Positions 26,268 through 37,684 are shown, numbered from the stretch's first letter. The stretch: 64,000 bases of DNA from Frigidibacter mobilis (GCF_001620265.1 NZ_CP012661.1:868001-932000); one strand, 5' to 3'. The notes: generated from the letters alone by a model not told the origin. Translations and numbers: made by a program.

Positions 26268-27482
26268 ATGCAAAAGCCCCATATCGACCGGGCCCCGCAG
26301 GGCCGCGGTCTGAAAGACCGGATCCTGAAACAACCCGAACCCTCGTTCTCGCAGCCGGTGCGGCAGGCCGTGCTGATGCTGATCGTGACCGGGCTGGTCG
26401 GCACCGGCGCGTTTCTGGCCTATAGCTCGATTGCCTCGATCTTCGCCTCGAATCCCTGGCTGAACGGGCTGATTATCGGGGTGTTCGTGCTGGGGATTCT
26501 CACCTGCTTCTGGCAGGTCGTGGTGCTGGCGCAATCGGTGAGCTGGATCGAGGGCTTCGCCGCCGGCAATCCTGGCCATGATTTCACCGCGCCGCCGCGG
26601 CTGCTGGCGCCGCTGGCGGCGCTGCTGCGCTCGCGCGGGGCGCGGGGGCAGATCTCGAACTCTTCGGCCCGCTCGATGCTGGAATCGGTCGAGGCGCGAA
26701 TCGAGGAGGCCCGGGACATCACCCGTTATCTGGGCAACCTGCTGATTTTCCTGGGACTTCTTGGCACCTTCTACGGGCTGGCGATCACCGTTCCGGCGGT
26801 GGTGGAAACCATCCGCTCGCTGGCGCCGCAGGCGGGCGAAAGCAGCCTGGCGGTGTTTGACAAGCTGATGCACGGGCTGGAATCGCAGCTTGGCGGCATG
26901 GGTACGGCGTTCTCCTCGTCGCTGCTGGGGCTTGCCGGGTCGCTGGTGATCGGCCTGCTGGAGCTGTTCGCGGGCCACGGCCAGAACCGATTCTACCGCG
27001 AGCTTGAGGAGTGGCTGTCCTCGATCACCAAGCTGAGCTTTGCCGGGGCCGAGGGCGAGGGATCTGACCAGGCCGCGATGGCGGCGATGATGGACCATAT
27101 GGCCGAGCAGATGGAAGTGCTGCAGGCGCTGGTCGCGCAGGCCGATGGCGGCCGCTCGGCGGTTGATGAACGGCTGTCGATGCTGGCCGGATCGGTCGAA
27201 CGACTGGCCCGGCAGATGGAGGCCAATTCCGGCACCGCCGCGCTGCTGGACCGCATCGCCGCGGGGCAGGAGCGGATGATCGCGGCGCTGGAAGCGCAGG
27301 CCGAGACCGAACGCCAGGGCCCGGATGCCGAAAGCCGGATGCGGCTGCGGTCGATCGACGTGCAGATGCTGCGGCTGCTGGAAGAGGTGGCCGCCGGGCG
27401 GCAGGAATCCATCGGCGAGCTGCGCGGCGATCTGGCGGCGCTGACGCGGGCGGTGCGCGGGCTCGCCGACCCTCGCATGTGA
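26268..27482 (+). CDS. MotA/TolQ/ExbB-like proton-channel protein
   Basis: 404 residues. Four membrane segments: about 33-55, 67-90, 154-177 (LGNLLIFLGLLGTFYGLAITV is split over this) and 210-233 (GTAFSSSLLGLAGSLVIGLL). The last two are the MotA/TolQ signature pair. A cytoplasmic loop of about 65 residues separates the pairs and a 170-residue tail follows that is mostly helical. It lies 18 bp before a MotB-like partner, so the two form an ion-driven inner-membrane unit of unknown purpose. Confidence 0.82.
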   Translation: MQKPHIDRAPQGRGLKDRILKQPEPSFSQPVRQAVLMLIVTGLVGTGAFLAYSSIASIFASNPWLNGLIIGVFVLGILTCFWQVVVLAQSVSWIEGFAAGNPGHDFTAPPRLLAPLAALLRSRGARGQISNSSARSMLESVEARIEEARDITRYLGNLLIFLGLLGTFYGLAITVPAVVETIRSLAPQAGESSLAVFDKLMHGLESQLGGMGTAFSSSLLGLAGSLVIGLLELFAGHGQNRFYRELEEWLSSITKLSFAGAEGEGSDQAAMAAMMDHMAEQMEVLQALVAQADGGRSAVDERLSMLAGSVERLARQMEANSGTAALLDRIAAGQERMIAALEAQAETERQGPDAESRMRLRSIDVQMLRLLEEVAAGRQESIGELRGDLAALTRAVRGLADPRM

Positions 27483-27500
27483 CCGGGCGGAGGGGCTGAG

Positions 27501-29108
27501 ATGGCGCTGTCGCGGCGCAGCGGGCGGGGGCCGTCGAATATCTGGCCCGGTTTCGTCGATGCGGTGACGACGCTGCTGATGGTGCTGATGTTCATCCTGA
27601 CCATCTTTACCGTCGTGCAATCGGTGCTGCGCGAGCAGATCAGCAGCCAGAGCACCGAGCTGGACGAGCTGTCGGCGCAGGTCGCAGGCCTCGCCGATGC
27701 GCTGGGGCTGGAGCGGGCGCAGGTGGCACAGCTGCAGGCGGGGCTGGCGGCGGCGGGGGACGCGGCGGCGGCACAGGAAACGCTTATCGCCTCGCTGCGG
27801 GGCCAGATCGAGGACCGCACCGCCGAGCTTGGCGCGGCCGAAAGCCGGATCACCAGCTTCGAGGCGCAGGTGGCGGCGCTGATCGCCGACCGGGACCGGG
27901 CGCTTGGCCAGGTGGCCGAGCTTGGCGCGGCGCAGGAGCAGTTGCTGACCGAGCAGGAGGCGCTGAACCTGGCGCTGGCCGCGGCGCGGGATGAGACCGA
28001 CGCGCAGGCCGAGGCGGCGCGGCTGGCGGCCGCCCGGCGCGAGGCGCTGGAGGCGCTGATCGCCGATCTGCGGAACCGCACCGCGACGGCAGAGGCGGCG
28101 GCGTCGGCGGCGCAGGCGCAGATTTCCGAGGCCGAGGCCGCGCAACTCGCCGATGCCGCCGCCGCCGAGGCGCTGCGCGAACGGCTGCAGAATGCCGATG
28201 CCGAGCTGACGGCGATGACCCTGGCGCTGGAGGAACAGCGCCAGCGCGCCGAAGACACCCTGACCCTGCTGGCTGCGGCCGAGGCGGCCAAGCGCGACCT
28301 CGACCTGAAGCTGGCCGAGGTGGCGGGCGGGACGACCGAGGCGGAACGGCAGGCGGCGCTGCTGGCGGTGGCGCAGGCCGAGCTGGCCAAGGCGCGCGAG
28401 GTTTCTGCCGACGGCCAGCGCCAGATTGCGGTGCTGAACGAACAGCTGGCGGCGATGCGCGGCCAGCTTGGCGCGCTGCAGGACCTGCTTGATGCCTCGG
28501 CCGCGCGCGACAGCGATGCCGCCGTGCAGATCGAGACGCTGGGCGGGCAGCTGAATTCCGCGCTGGCGCAGGTCGCTGCCGAACAGCGCCGCCGCGCCGA
28601 GCTGGAAGAGGCCGAGCGCAAGCGGCTGGAGGCGCAGACGCAGGATCTGGAGCGCTATCGGTCGGAGTTCTTCGGGCGGCTGTCGCAGCTGCTGGAGGGG
28701 CGCGAGGGGGTGCGGGTGGTCGGCGACCGCTTCGTGTTCTCGTCGGAGGTGCTGTTCCAGCCCGGATCGGCGTCGCTCGCGGCCGAGGGGCGGGCACAGA
28801 TCGCCGGGGTGGTGGCGATCCTGAACGAGGTGGCGGGCGAGATCCCGCCCGAGCTGGACTGGATCATCCGGGTGGACGGCCATACCGACAATGTGCCGCT
28901 GTCGGGCCAGGGCGCGTTCCGCGACAACTGGGAGCTGAGCCAGGCGCGGGCGCTGTCGGTGGTGCGCTACATGATCGACGGGCTGGGCTTCCCGCCCTCG
29001 CGGCTGGCGGCGACGGGCTTCGGCGAATGGCGGCCGGTGGTGGAGGGCGACAGCCCCGAGGCAAGGGCGGCGAACCGGCGGATCGAGTTGAAGCTGACGG
29101 AGCGGTGA
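27501..29108 (+). CDS. MotB/OmpA-like protein with a very long coiled coil
   Basis: 535 residues. One membrane segment at about 20-42 with Asp20 at its start (GFVDAVTTLLMVLMFIL), the position of the proton-binding Asp in MotB. Residues about 45-400 are Ala/Glu/Leu-rich heptads, a long coiled coil. The last 110 residues are an OmpA-type peptidoglycan-binding domain (VDGHTDNVPLSG, then NWELSQARALSVVRYM, and ANRRIELKLTE). It would stretch far into the periplasm. Flagellar MotB is shorter and lacks the coiled coil. Confidence 0.82.
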   Translation: MALSRRSGRGPSNIWPGFVDAVTTLLMVLMFILTIFTVVQSVLREQISSQSTELDELSAQVAGLADALGLERAQVAQLQAGLAAAGDAAAAQETLIASLRGQIEDRTAELGAAESRITSFEAQVAALIADRDRALGQVAELGAAQEQLLTEQEALNLALAAARDETDAQAEAARLAAARREALEALIADLRNRTATAEAAASAAQAQISEAEAAQLADAAAAEALRERLQNADAELTAMTLALEEQRQRAEDTLTLLAAAEAAKRDLDLKLAEVAGGTTEAERQAALLAVAQAELAKAREVSADGQRQIAVLNEQLAAMRGQLGALQDLLDASAARDSDAAVQIETLGGQLNSALAQVAAEQRRRAELEEAERKRLEAQTQDLERYRSEFFGRLSQLLEGREGVRVVGDRFVFSSEVLFQPGSASLAAEGRAQIAGVVAILNEVAGEIPPELDWIIRVDGHTDNVPLSGQGAFRDNWELSQARALSVVRYMIDGLGFPPSRLAATGFGEWRPVVEGDSPEARAANRRIELKLTER

Positions 29109-29171
29109 GGGGGGCGGAGCTTTCTTTGGTAGATGTCCACACGCTAATTCTGACAACTGGGCAATGGTGCA

Positions 29172-30074
29172 CTACGAAGTGGGGGCTAATTCGAGCGTCA
29201 AGGGTATAGCATCGAGTCGCGATTGGGTGAGTGAGTTTGGCCGCCCCACAACGATGATATGCACCGGGCTGCTAAATCCGGGGTAGAGTTGTATCCTGAC
29301 GACTATGTAACCTGCGACCGGCCCAACCTCCGGTACGCCGAGAAAAATCTGCAACGTGTGGGCAGGGTTCTCAACGATAGTCTCCGGTTCGGGCAAGTCG
29401 CCTACGTACATGGAGACATCGTCGCTGCGGCATAAAATGACGTCCAAAAGCAAAGGTTCAAATGCGCCCGGACCGAGAACGGCGCAAGCAAAGGCGTGAC
29501 CGGTCTTGGCTAGAGATCGCAGGTAGTCTTCTCGATTAATGTCGCCAGTACGAACTGCGACGTGTTTTGCCCCTGTCTCCTTTCCAACCCGCCTGCTCAT
29601 AGCCTTCAGTGCGTCCTCTTCGCAATAAGACCACAGCCGACCAATGCCGACGTTAAATGAACCGATTAGCGATATTCGTGGGGAGGTGATGCCAAAGGTG
29701 TAGTGCAACAGGGGCTTCAGCTATCGGCACAGATAGGGACTGAAGATTTCGAATGAAAGTTCCCGACGTGTCGAGCTCAACAAAATCGTAAACGATTTCT
29801 TTGCGTCGCGCCTTCTTTCTGCGCGTCGGCGCGCCAATTTGAGCGCGGAAATCGCCAAGCTGGTTCCTCAGAACGCGCTGCTCATAGGGCTGTATAATCC
29901 TTGGCAGGTCTTGCAGCAGGATTTCAACAGGACCTGTGCGTTTGCACCGAGAGCATAAGGGACAACGTGTTCGTCTGTAAGCTCTACATCGGTCGCGTCG
30001 CAGTAGATGCAACATTGTGGCGATGGAAACTTCTTACCTAGCCCGCTCTCTATGTTGTGCTCATGGTAATGCAT
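29172..30074 (-). pseudogene. HNH-endonuclease-like protein with two frame breaks, low GC
   Basis: Three pieces of one gene. The first begins MHYHEHN and has a zinc/HNH-like pattern: CIYCDATD, then DEHVVPYALG and LLKSCCKTC. Near 29900 (a missing base) it continues as IIQPYEQRVLRNQLGDFRAQ; near 29711-29714 (an extra base in GGGG) it continues as HYTFGITSPRISLIG and ends at 29172. The corrected length is 300 residues. G+C is near 50%, far below the neighbours, which suggests recent transfer. Whether it cuts DNA is unknown. Confidence 0.7.
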
Positions 30075-30150
30075 TAAAAGGGTGCCTCGGGTCAGCAACA
30101 GGCGCGAACTTCATCTGAATTTGCAGAAGGCTTGCGAAACTCCGCCCCCC

Positions 30151-30185
30151 CAAAAAAAGCAAAACCCCCCCACCGGCGGGGGTTT
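30151..30185 (-). terminator. Rho-independent terminator of clpA
   Basis: The minus strand reads AACCCCC, a short loop, GGGGGTT, then TTGCTTTTTTT. It is 10 bp after the clpA stop. Confidence 0.8.
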
Positions 30186-30195
30186 GCGTCTTGTC

Positions 30196-32535
30196 TTACT
30201 CCGCCGTCAGCAGCGGCGGCTTTTGCCCGGTGAGCCGGGGCTTCACCGGCTCGGAGATGTCGAGCACGATGCCGCCGTCCCGGACGCCGACGCGCACCAC
30301 GCCGCCCTTGGTCAGCTTGCCGAACAGCAGCTCTTCGGCCAGCGGCTTCTTGATGTGCTCCTGGATCACCCGGCCGAGCGGGCGGGCGCCCATCTTGTCG
30401 TCATAGCCCTTTTCGGCCAGCCAGGCGGCGGCTTCCGGGGTCAGCTCGATATGCACATGCCGGTCGATCAGCTGGGCTTCGAGCTGCAGCACGAACTTGT
30501 CTACCACCTGCATGATGATCTCGCGCGAGAGGGGCGCGAAGCTGATGACCGCATCCAGCCGGTTACGGAACTCGGGCGTGAAGGTGCGCTCGATGGCGGC
30601 GGTATCCTCGCCGGTGCGACGCTCACGCCCGAAGCCGATGGCGGATTTCGACATTTCCGACGCGCCGGCATTCGAGGTCATGATGAGGATCACGTTGCGG
30701 AAATCCACCGTCCGGCCGTTATGGTCGGTCAGCTTGCCGTGGTCCATCACTTGCAGAAGGATATTGTAGACATCCGGGTGGGCCTTTTCCATCTCGTCCA
30801 GCAGCAGCACGCAATGCGGATGCTGGTCGATGCCATCGGTCAGCATCCCGCCCTGGTCAAAGCCCACATAGCCCGGAGGCGCCCCGATCAGGCGGGAGAC
30901 CGCGTGTTTCTCCATGTATTCCGACATGTCGAAGCGCAGCAGCTCCACGCCAAGGCTGTCGGCCAGTTGCCTGGCGACCTCGGTCTTGCCAACGCCGGTG
31001 GGGCCGGCAAACAGGTAGTTGCCGATCGGCTTTTCGGGTTCGCGCAGGCCGGCGCGGGCCAGCTTGATCGCCGAGGCCAGCGCCTCGATGGCCTTGTCCT
31101 GGCCGAAGACCACCCGCTTGAGCGTTTTCTCCAGATCGCGCAGCACTTCGGCATCGTCCTTGGACACGTTCTTGGGCGGGATGCGGGCGATGCGGGCCAC
31201 CACGGCCTCGATCTCCTTGGAGCCGATGGTCTTGCGGCGCTTGCTGTCGGCCAAGAGATGCTGGGCCGCGCCCGCCTCGTCGATCACGTCGATGGCCTTG
31301 TCGGGCAGCTTGCGGTCATGGATGTAGCGCGCCGCCAGTTCCACCGCCGACTTGATCGCGTCATGGGTGTAGCGGATGTCGTGATGCTCCTCGAAATAGG
31401 GCTTGAGGCCCATCAGGATTTTCACGGTGTCATCGACTGAAGGTTCGTTCACGTCGATCTTCTGGAACCGGCGCGCCAGGGCGCGGTCCTTTTCGAAGTG
31501 CTGGCGGAACTCCTTGTAGGTGGTCGAGCCCATGCAGCGCAGCTTGCCGCCCTGAAGTGCGGGCTTGAGCAGGTTGGAGGCGTCCATCGCCCCGCCCGAG
31601 GTGGCGCCGGCGCCGATCACGGTGTGGATCTCGTCGATGAACAGGATGGCGTCGGGGTGATCCTCTAGTTCCTTCACGACTGCCTTCAGCCGCTCCTCGA
31701 AATCGCCGCGATAGCGGGTGCCGGCCAAGAGCGCGCCCATGTCGAGCGAGTAGATGGTGGCGCCCGAGAGGATGTCGGGGGTCTGGCCGCGGGTGATCTT
31801 CAGCGCGAGACCCTCGGCGATGGCGGTCTTGCCGACGCCGGGATCGCCGACCAGCAGCGGGTTATTCTTGCGGCGGCGGCACAGCACCTGAATGCAGCGC
31901 TCCACCTCCTGCTCGCGGCCGATCAGCGGATCGACCTCTCCCTTGCGGGACTTGGCATTGAGGTCGACGCAGTATTTGGCCAGTGCCGATTCCTTGGCAT
32001 CGCCGCCGCCCGAGGGGGCTGCGCTGCCGGTGCTGCCGGTGTCCGCCTCATCCTCGGTCGCGCCGGTGATCGGGCGGCTTTCGCCGAAGGAGGGGTTCTT
32101 GGCGACGCCGTGGGCGATGAAGTTCACCGCATCGTACCGCGTCATGTCCTGTTCCTGCAGGAAATAGGCGGCGTTGGATTCGCGTTCGGCAAAGATCGCC
32201 ACCAGCACATTGGCGCCGGTCACTTCGGTGCGGCCCGAGGATTGCACATGGATCGCCGCGCGCTGGATCACGCGCTGGAAGGCGGCGGTCGGCACGGCCT
32301 CGGAGCCCTCGACGTCGGTGACGAGGGTGGAGAGGTCATCATCGATGAACTCCACCAGCGTGCGGCGCAGGTCATCGAGATCGACATTGCAGGCCCGCAT
32401 CACCTTGGCGGCGTCGGGTTCGTCGATCAGCGACAGGAGCAGATGTTCAAGCGTCGCAAGCTCGTGCCGGCGTGCATTGGCAAGCGCCAGGGCGGCATGG
32501 ATGGCCTGTTCGAGTGTGTTCGAAAACGACGGCAC
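30196..32535 (-). CDS. clpA: ATP-dependent Clp protease, ATP-binding subunit ClpA
   Basis: Hsp100 unfoldase that feeds ClpP. 779 residues from GTG 32535, which has AAGGAG 8 bases upstream. N domain residues 1-145; first Walker A GDPGVGKT at 230-237 with [10 protein letters not shown]; second Walker A GPTGVGKT near 508; [16 protein letters not shown]-terminal D2 region with [19 protein letters not shown]. The absence of a middle coiled coil makes it ClpA, not ClpB. No clpS is seen upstream, though it usually adjoins in relatives. Confidence 0.95.
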   Translation of the reverse strand: MPSFSNTLEQAIHAALALANARRHELATLEHLLLSLIDEPDAAKVMRACNVDLDDLRRTLVEFIDDDLSTLVTDVEGSEAVPTAAFQRVIQRAAIHVQSSGRTEVTGANVLVAIFAERESNAAYFLQEQDMTRYDAVNFIAHGVAKNPSFGESRPITGATEDEADTGSTGSAAPSGGGDAKESALAKYCVDLNAKSRKGEVDPLIGREQEVERCIQVLCRRRKNNPLLVGDPGVGKTAIAEGLALKITRGQTPDILSGATIYSLDMGALLAGTRYRGDFEERLKAVVKELEDHPDAILFIDEIHTVIGAGATSGGAMDASNLLKPALQGGKLRCMGSTTYKEFRQHFEKDRALARRFQKIDVNEPSVDDTVKILMGLKPYFEEHHDIRYTHDAIKSAVELAARYIHDRKLPDKAIDVIDEAGAAQHLLADSKRRKTIGSKEIEAVVARIARIPPKNVSKDDAEVLRDLEKTLKRVVFGQDKAIEALASAIKLARAGLREPEKPIGNYLFAGPTGVGKTEVARQLADSLGVELLRFDMSEYMEKHAVSRLIGAPPGYVGFDQGGMLTDGIDQHPHCVLLLDEMEKAHPDVYNILLQVMDHGKLTDHNGRTVDFRNVILIMTSNAGASEMSKSAIGFGRERRTGEDTAAIERTFTPEFRNRLDAVISFAPLSREIIMQVVDKFVLQLEAQLIDRHVHIELTPEAAAWLAEKGYDDKMGARPLGRVIQEHIKKPLAEELLFGKLTKGGVVRVGVRDGGIVLDISEPVKPRLTGQKPPLLTAE

Positions 32536-32748
32536 GTGCGTGCTCCTTTCCTCAGGGTCGGAAGGGGGCGGAGCCCCGAGGGACATGTCCCTGCCGACCG
32601 TGGCCTCATGATCTTAAAGTTCGGTGGAAATCGCCGGGCTTCAAGTGTTATTTCGCCGATTTGGTTCGCGGCCGTGACGCAGACCCAAAATGTGAACGGA
32701 TTGCGACGATCTGTTCGTGCCCTCATCGCCAACCCGGCGACAAAAGCG

Positions 32749-33513
32749 TCAGAAGCGGTCCTTGGCGGTGCGGATCGCGCCGAAAACCGCGGCATCTTCT
32801 GCATCGGCCATACCAAGCGCGGATTTCACCGCGGCATGGCCCGCACGCAAGAAGGGGTTGGTTTCAAGTTCCTCGCCCAGCATCGAGGGCACGGTGGGCC
32901 GCCCCTCGGCCCGCGCCGCCTCAATGGCTGCGATGCGGGATATAAGCGCGGGATTGCTGGGTTCAATGGTGCGGGCGAAGCGGGCGTTGCTGGCGGTGTA
33001 TTCGTGGCCCGAGCAGACGGTGGTTTCGGGCGGCAGCGTCGCCAGCCGGGACAGGCTGTCCCACATCATCGGGGCGGTTCCCTCGAACAGGCGTCCGCAG
33101 CCAAGCGCCATCAGGCTGTCGCCGGTGAAGACCATCGCGGTCTCGGGCAGGTGATAGGCGACATGGCCCACGGTATGGCCTGACACGTCGATCACCACCG
33201 CTTCGGTGCCGCAGAGCCTGAACCTTTCGGCCGGTGCGACTGCGCGGTCGAGCGGCGGCAGGCGGTGCGCGTCGATGGCCGCGCCGGTGACACGGGCGCC
33301 GGTGGCGGCGACCAGCTCCGCCACGCCCTGGATGTGGTCGGGGTGGTGATGGGTCAGCAGGATGTCGGTCAGCGTCCAGTCGTGATCCGCCAGCGCGGCC
33401 AGGATCGGCGCGGCCTCGGGCACGTCCACGCAGGCCGTCTCACGGGTGTCGGCATTGTGGACGAGGAAGGCGTAATTGTCGGACAGGCAGGGAATGGTGA
33501 CAAGCTGCAGCAT
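32749..33513 (-). CDS. gloB: Hydroxyacylglutathione hydrolase (glyoxalase II)
   Basis: Metallo-beta-lactamase fold enzyme that frees D-lactate from S-lactoylglutathione. 254 residues from ATG 33513. Seen: [23 protein letters not shown] (metal ligands, residues about 55-62), [29 protein letters not shown], and [10 protein letters not shown]. Substrate-binding residues in the C-terminal part (residues about 180-250) look complete. Upstream of clpA on the same strand, separated by 213 bp, and divergent from a methyltransferase gene with a 63-bp gap. Confidence 0.95.
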   Translation of the reverse strand: MLQLVTIPCLSDNYAFLVHNADTRETACVDVPEAAPILAALADHDWTLTDILLTHHHPDHIQGVAELVAATGARVTGAAIDAHRLPPLDRAVAPAERFRLCGTEAVVIDVSGHTVGHVAYHLPETAMVFTGDSLMALGCGRLFEGTAPMMWDSLSRLATLPPETTVCSGHEYTASNARFARTIEPSNPALISRIAAIEAARAEGRPTVPSMLGEELETNPFLRAGHAAVKSALGMADAEDAAVFGAIRTAKDRF

Positions 33514-33576
33514 GGCGTTCCTCTGGGATCCGGGTATGGTGGAGGCCGACTTTGCCCAACGGAGCCGGCCAGCGCA

Positions 33577-34398
33577 ATGCATCTCGACGTTCTGGACCTG
33601 CGCAACTTCTACTATCGCACCCCCCTGGGGCGGGTGGCGCAGAAGGCGATCCGCGACCAGATGATCGCCCTCTGGCCCGAGGCGCAGGGGCAGACGGTGG
33701 CGGGCTTCGGCTTTGCGGTGCCGCTGCTGCGGCCTTACCTGTCAACCGCGCGCCGGGTGATCGGGCTGATGCCGGCGCCGCAGGGGGTGATGGCCTGGCC
33801 GGCGGGTTTGGCGAATGTCTCGGTCCTGTGCGAAGAGGTGCAGTGGCCCCTGGATACCGGAATGGTGGACAAGCTGGTGCTGATGCACGGGCTGGACACT
33901 TCGGAACATCCGACTGCGGTGCTGGACGAATGCCGGCGGGTGCTTGGGCCGGGGGGACGGGCGATCTTCATCGTGCCGAACCGGGCCGGGCTGTGGGCGA
34001 GGCGTGATGTGACGCCGTTCGGCTTTGGCCGGCCCTATACGCTAGGGCAGCTGGATGCGCAGCTGCGCCGTGCCGGGTTCGTGCCCGAACGGCATCTGGC
34101 GGCGCTGTATATCCCGCCGACCAGCCGGCGGTTCTGGTTGCGCTCGGCCCCGATGTGGGAGCGGATCGGCACGCGGATCAGCTCAGCCCTGGCGGGCGGA
34201 GTGCTGATGGTCGAGGCGTCCAAGCAGGTCTATGCGCCGACACGGCCGGGGCTGGCGGCGGCGGTGCGGCGGCCGCTGCGGGTTCTGGAAGGCGCGGCGC
34301 AACCGGCGCCGGGCGCGGTGGCCGGCGCGTCCTACGCCGGAGAAATGTCGGGTCTTGGGACCCGCCCCGGGCTTTCGCGCGCTGCGCCTGCGAGGTGA
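33577..34398 (+). CDS. Class I SAM-dependent methyltransferase
   Basis: 273 residues. A methyltransferase fold is suggested by [15 protein letters not shown] (glycine-rich loop, weak), [21 protein letters not shown] and [26 protein letters not shown], the post-II motif typical of type 11 methyltransferases. The remainder, with [15 protein letters not shown], is typical of Rhodobacterales proteins often found next to gloB. The substrate is unknown. It reads away from gloB. Confidence 0.8.
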   Translation: MHLDVLDLRNFYYRTPLGRVAQKAIRDQMIALWPEAQGQTVAGFGFAVPLLRPYLSTARRVIGLMPAPQGVMAWPAGLANVSVLCEEVQWPLDTGMVDKLVLMHGLDTSEHPTAVLDECRRVLGPGGRAIFIVPNRAGLWARRDVTPFGFGRPYTLGQLDAQLRRAGFVPERHLAALYIPPTSRRFWLRSAPMWERIGTRISSALAGGVLMVEASKQVYAPTRPGLAAAVRRPLRVLEGAAQPAPGAVAGASYAGEMSGLGTRPGLSRAAPAR

Positions 34399-34695
34399 AT
34401 CGCCGCACCGCGGCGCGGGTACCTTGGGGGAGGCGCTGCGGGAATATCCACCCCTGCACGCATGTTAGCGCCCAAAGCCCGATTAATATTTTCAACCTTT
34501 TTGCTGACATGGGACCAAGCCCCAGAGAAATCGGCATTTTCCGGCGGTGCCCCTGCGCGCTTGCTGGTTGCGACACGGGCTTTGCTCTGCTAAACCCGCG
34601 CCGAATTTGGGTGTGTAGCGGAAGTCCGCGCATGCCAGGGGTCGCCCTCTACCTGCAGGGAGCAGGTCCGGGGCAAAGACATCGGAAGGGTGGAC
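34399..34695. other. Leader region of the ATP synthase operon
   Basis: 297 bp without a gene. A/T-rich patch TTAATATTTTCAACC around 34482-34496 stands out and is a plausible promoter area for atpH, but no confident -35/-10 pair is claimed. Confidence 0.4.
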
Positions 34696-35256
34696 GTGTC
34701 CGAACCAGCTTCGATCTCCGCAAACATCGCCGGGCGCTATGCGACGGCCGTTTTCGACCTTGCAAAGGAAGGTGGCAGCCTTGCGACGCTGGAAGCCGAT
34801 GTCTCGGCCCTTGGCGCGGCGCTGAAGGAAAGCGCGGAGTTCCGCGACCTGCTGTCCTCGCCGGTCTACAGCCGGGAAGAGCAGGCCCGCAGCATCGCTG
34901 CCATCGTGGCGAAGATGGGGCTGTCGCAGCTGGCTGGCAACACGCTGGCGCTGATGTCGGCCAAGCGCCGGCTGTTCGTGCTGCCGCAGCTGGTCATGGC
35001 ACTGAAGGACCGCATCGCTGCCGAGAAGGGCGAAGTGACCGCGGACGTGACCGCGGCCTCGCCGCTGTCGGCCGAGCAGTCCTCGCGCCTTGCTGCAGCT
35101 CTTTCGAAGACGGTCGGCAAGACCGTGATCCTGAACACGGCCGTCGATGAAAGCCTCATCGGCGGTCTTATCGTCAAGGTTGGCTCGAAGATGATCGACA
35201 CGTCGGTCGCCTCGAAGCTCGCCTCTCTCCAGCATGCCATGAAAGAGGTCGGATAA
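34696..35256 (+). CDS. atpH: ATP synthase F1 delta subunit
   Basis: Stator subunit connecting F1 to the b subunits. 186 residues from GTG 34696, giving [26 protein letters not shown] lies just upstream. Another GTG two codons earlier is less likely. The conserved C-terminal [20 protein letters not shown] is complete. First gene of atpHAGDC; its TAA overlaps the atpA start by one base (TAATG). As in other alphaproteobacteria the F0 genes are not in this operon. Confidence 0.96.
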   Translation: MSEPASISANIAGRYATAVFDLAKEGGSLATLEADVSALGAALKESAEFRDLLSSPVYSREEQARSIAAIVAKMGLSQLAGNTLALMSAKRRLFVLPQLVMALKDRIAAEKGEVTADVTAASPLSAEQSSRLAAALSKTVGKTVILNTAVDESLIGGLIVKVGSKMIDTSVASKLASLQHAMKEVG

Positions 35257-36794
35257 TGGGAATCCAAGCAGCCGAGATCTCTGCGATCCTCAAGGAGCAG
35301 ATCAAGAACTTCGGTCAAGACGCCGAAGTTGCCGAAGTGGGCCGCGTGCTCAGCGTCGGTGATGGGATCGCGCGGGTCCACGGGCTCGACAATGTCCAGG
35401 CCGGCGAGATGGTCGAATTCCCCGGCGGTATCCGCGGGATGGCGCTGAACCTCGAGGTCGACAACGTCGGGATCGTGATCTTCGGCTCGGACCGCGACAT
35501 CAAGGAAGGCGATGTCGTCAAGCGGACCCAGTCCATCGTGGACGTTCCGGTAGGCAACGGCCTGCTGGGCCGCGTCGTCGACGCGCTTGGCAACCCGATC
35601 GACGGCAAGGGCCCGATCGTTTCCACCGAGCGCCGCGTGGCGGACGTGAAGGCCCCGGGCATCATCCCGCGCAAATCGGTGCATGAGCCGATGGCGACCG
35701 GCCTCAAGTCGGTGGATGCGATGATCCCGGTGGGCCGTGGTCAGCGCGAGCTTATCATCGGTGACCGCCAGACCGGCAAGACCGCCATCGCGCTCGACAC
35801 GATCCTGAACCAGAAGTCCTATAACGAGGCTGCTGGCGACGACGAGAGCAAGAAGCTCTACTGCGTCTATGTCGCCATCGGGCAGAAGCGCTCGACCGTG
35901 GCGCAGCTGGTGAAGAAGCTGGAAGAAAGCGGCGCGATCGCCTATTCGATCGTCGTGGCGGCCACCGCCTCCGACCCGGCGCCGATGCAGTTCCTGGCGC
36001 CCTATTCGGCGACCGCCATTGCGGAATTCTTCCGCGACAACGGCCGCCACGCGCTCATCATCTATGATGACCTTTCCAAACAGGCCGTGGCCTACCGCCA
36101 GATGTCGCTGCTGCTCCGCCGTCCGCCGGGGCGCGAGGCCTACCCGGGCGACGTGTTCTACCTGCACTCCCGCCTGCTGGAGCGTTCGTCGAAGCTGAAC
36201 GAGGATTTCGGTGCCGGTTCGCTGACCGCGCTGCCGATCATCGAGACGCAGGCCGGTGACGTGTCTGCCTATATCCCGACCAACGTGATCTCGATCACCG
36301 ACGGCCAGATCTTCCTGGAAACCGAGCTGTTCTACCAGGGCGTCCGCCCCGCCGTGAACACCGGTCTGTCGGTGTCGCGCGTCGGCTCTGCCGCGCAGAC
36401 CTCGGCGATGAAGTCGGTGGCCGGCCCGGTGAAGCTGGAACTGGCGCAGTACCGCGAGATGGCGGCCTTCGCGCAGTTCGGTTCCGACCTAGACGCCTCG
36501 ACCCAGCGGCTGCTGAACCGCGGTGCCCGTCTGACCGAGCTGATGAAACAGCCGCAATACTCGCCGATGACCAACGCGGAAATCGTGATCGTCATCTTTG
36601 CGGGCACCAAGGGCTATATCGACAGCGTCCCGGTCAAGGAAGTCGGCCGCTGGGAAGCGGGCCTGCTGTCCTTCCTGCGCAACAACCGCAAGGAGTTGCT
36701 GGACGACATCACCCGGAACGACCGTAAAGTGGCGGGCGATCTTGAAAAGTCGATCCGCGCTGCTCTCGACGAGTACGCGAAAACCTTCGCCTGA
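35256..36794 (+). CDS. atpA: ATP synthase F1 alpha subunit
   Basis: 512 residues, normal length. Non-catalytic nucleotide-binding subunit of F1. Seen: [16 protein letters not shown], Walker A GDRQTGKT near 169-176, [20 protein letters not shown], and [20 protein letters not shown] with [10 protein letters not shown]. The Arg finger region ([15 protein letters not shown]) is present. Second gene of the operon. Confidence 0.98.
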   Translation: MGIQAAEISAILKEQIKNFGQDAEVAEVGRVLSVGDGIARVHGLDNVQAGEMVEFPGGIRGMALNLEVDNVGIVIFGSDRDIKEGDVVKRTQSIVDVPVGNGLLGRVVDALGNPIDGKGPIVSTERRVADVKAPGIIPRKSVHEPMATGLKSVDAMIPVGRGQRELIIGDRQTGKTAIALDTILNQKSYNEAAGDDESKKLYCVYVAIGQKRSTVAQLVKKLEESGAIAYSIVVAATASDPAPMQFLAPYSATAIAEFFRDNGRHALIIYDDLSKQAVAYRQMSLLLRRPPGREAYPGDVFYLHSRLLERSSKLNEDFGAGSLTALPIIETQAGDVSAYIPTNVISITDGQIFLETELFYQGVRPAVNTGLSVSRVGSAAQTSAMKSVAGPVKLELAQYREMAAFAQFGSDLDASTQRLLNRGARLTELMKQPQYSPMTNAEIVIVIFAGTKGYIDSVPVKEVGRWEAGLLSFLRNNRKELLDDITRNDRKVAGDLEKSIRAALDEYAKTFA

Positions 36795-36814
36795 GCGGGG
36801 GAGAGGACAGGGTT

Positions 36815-37684
36815 ATGCCTAGCCTTAAGGACCTGAAAAACCGGATCGGAAGCGTGAAATCCACGCGGAAGATCACGAAAGCGATGCAGATGGTCGCGGC
36901 GGCAAAACTGCGCCGTGCCCAGGAGGCCGCCGAGGCCGCGCGTCCCTATGCCGAGCGGATGAATGCCGTGGTCGCGGGGCTTGCCTCGTCCGTTGCCGGG
37001 TCCGAAGGCGCGCCACGCCTTCTGGCCGGCACCGGCGCCGACCAGGTGCAGCTGCTGGTGGTGATGACCTCGGAGCGGGGTCTGTGCGGCGGCTTCAACA
37101 CCGTCATCGTCCGGCTTGCCCGGGCGAAGATCAACGAGTTGCTGGCGGCCGGAAAGACGGTGAAGATCCTCACCGTCGGCAAGAAGGGCCGCGAGCAGTT
37201 GAAGCGTGACTATGGCCAGTATTTCGTCGGCCATGTCGACCTGTCCGAGATCAAGCGCATCGGTTATGACAATGCGCAGGGCATCGCCCGCGACATCCTC
37301 GCCCGCTTTGCCGCGAACGAGTTCGATGTGGCGACGATCTTCTACAACCGCTTCCAGTCGGTCATCAGCCAGATCCCGACCGCGCAGCAGGTGATCCCGG
37401 CGGTGTTCGACGGCGGGGCGGAAACCTCGGCGCTTTACGACTACGAGCCTTCCGAGGAAGGGATCCTGGCCGATCTGCTGCCGCGCTCTGTCGCCACGCA
37501 GATCTTCGCGGCGCTGCTGGAGAACGCAGCTTCGGAACAGGGTGCGCGGATGAGCGCGATGGACAACGCCACCCGCAACGCGGGCGACATGATCAACAAG
37601 CTGACCATCGTCTACAACCGCTCGCGCCAGGCCGCGATCACCAAGGAACTCATCGAAATCATCTCGGGCGCCGAGGCGCTCTGA
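36815..37684 (+). CDS. atpG: ATP synthase F1 gamma subunit
   Basis: Central stalk of F1. 289 residues. N-terminal [20 protein letters not shown], then AAAKLRRAQ, and C-terminal [20 protein letters not shown] followed by [21 protein letters not shown] are diagnostic. Located 20 bp after atpA and 18 bp before atpD. Confidence 0.97.

Noticed and set aside
26268..29108. Complete Zorya defence system
   Set aside because: Only ZorA/ZorB-like architecture is present. There is no ZorC, ZorD or ZorE-like gene, and the surroundings (tyrA, ChaC-like, clpA) are core genes.
29653..30015. Separate gene of 120 residues
   Set aside because: Its useful part is the middle of the frame-broken HNH gene; the beginning is an out-of-frame reading.
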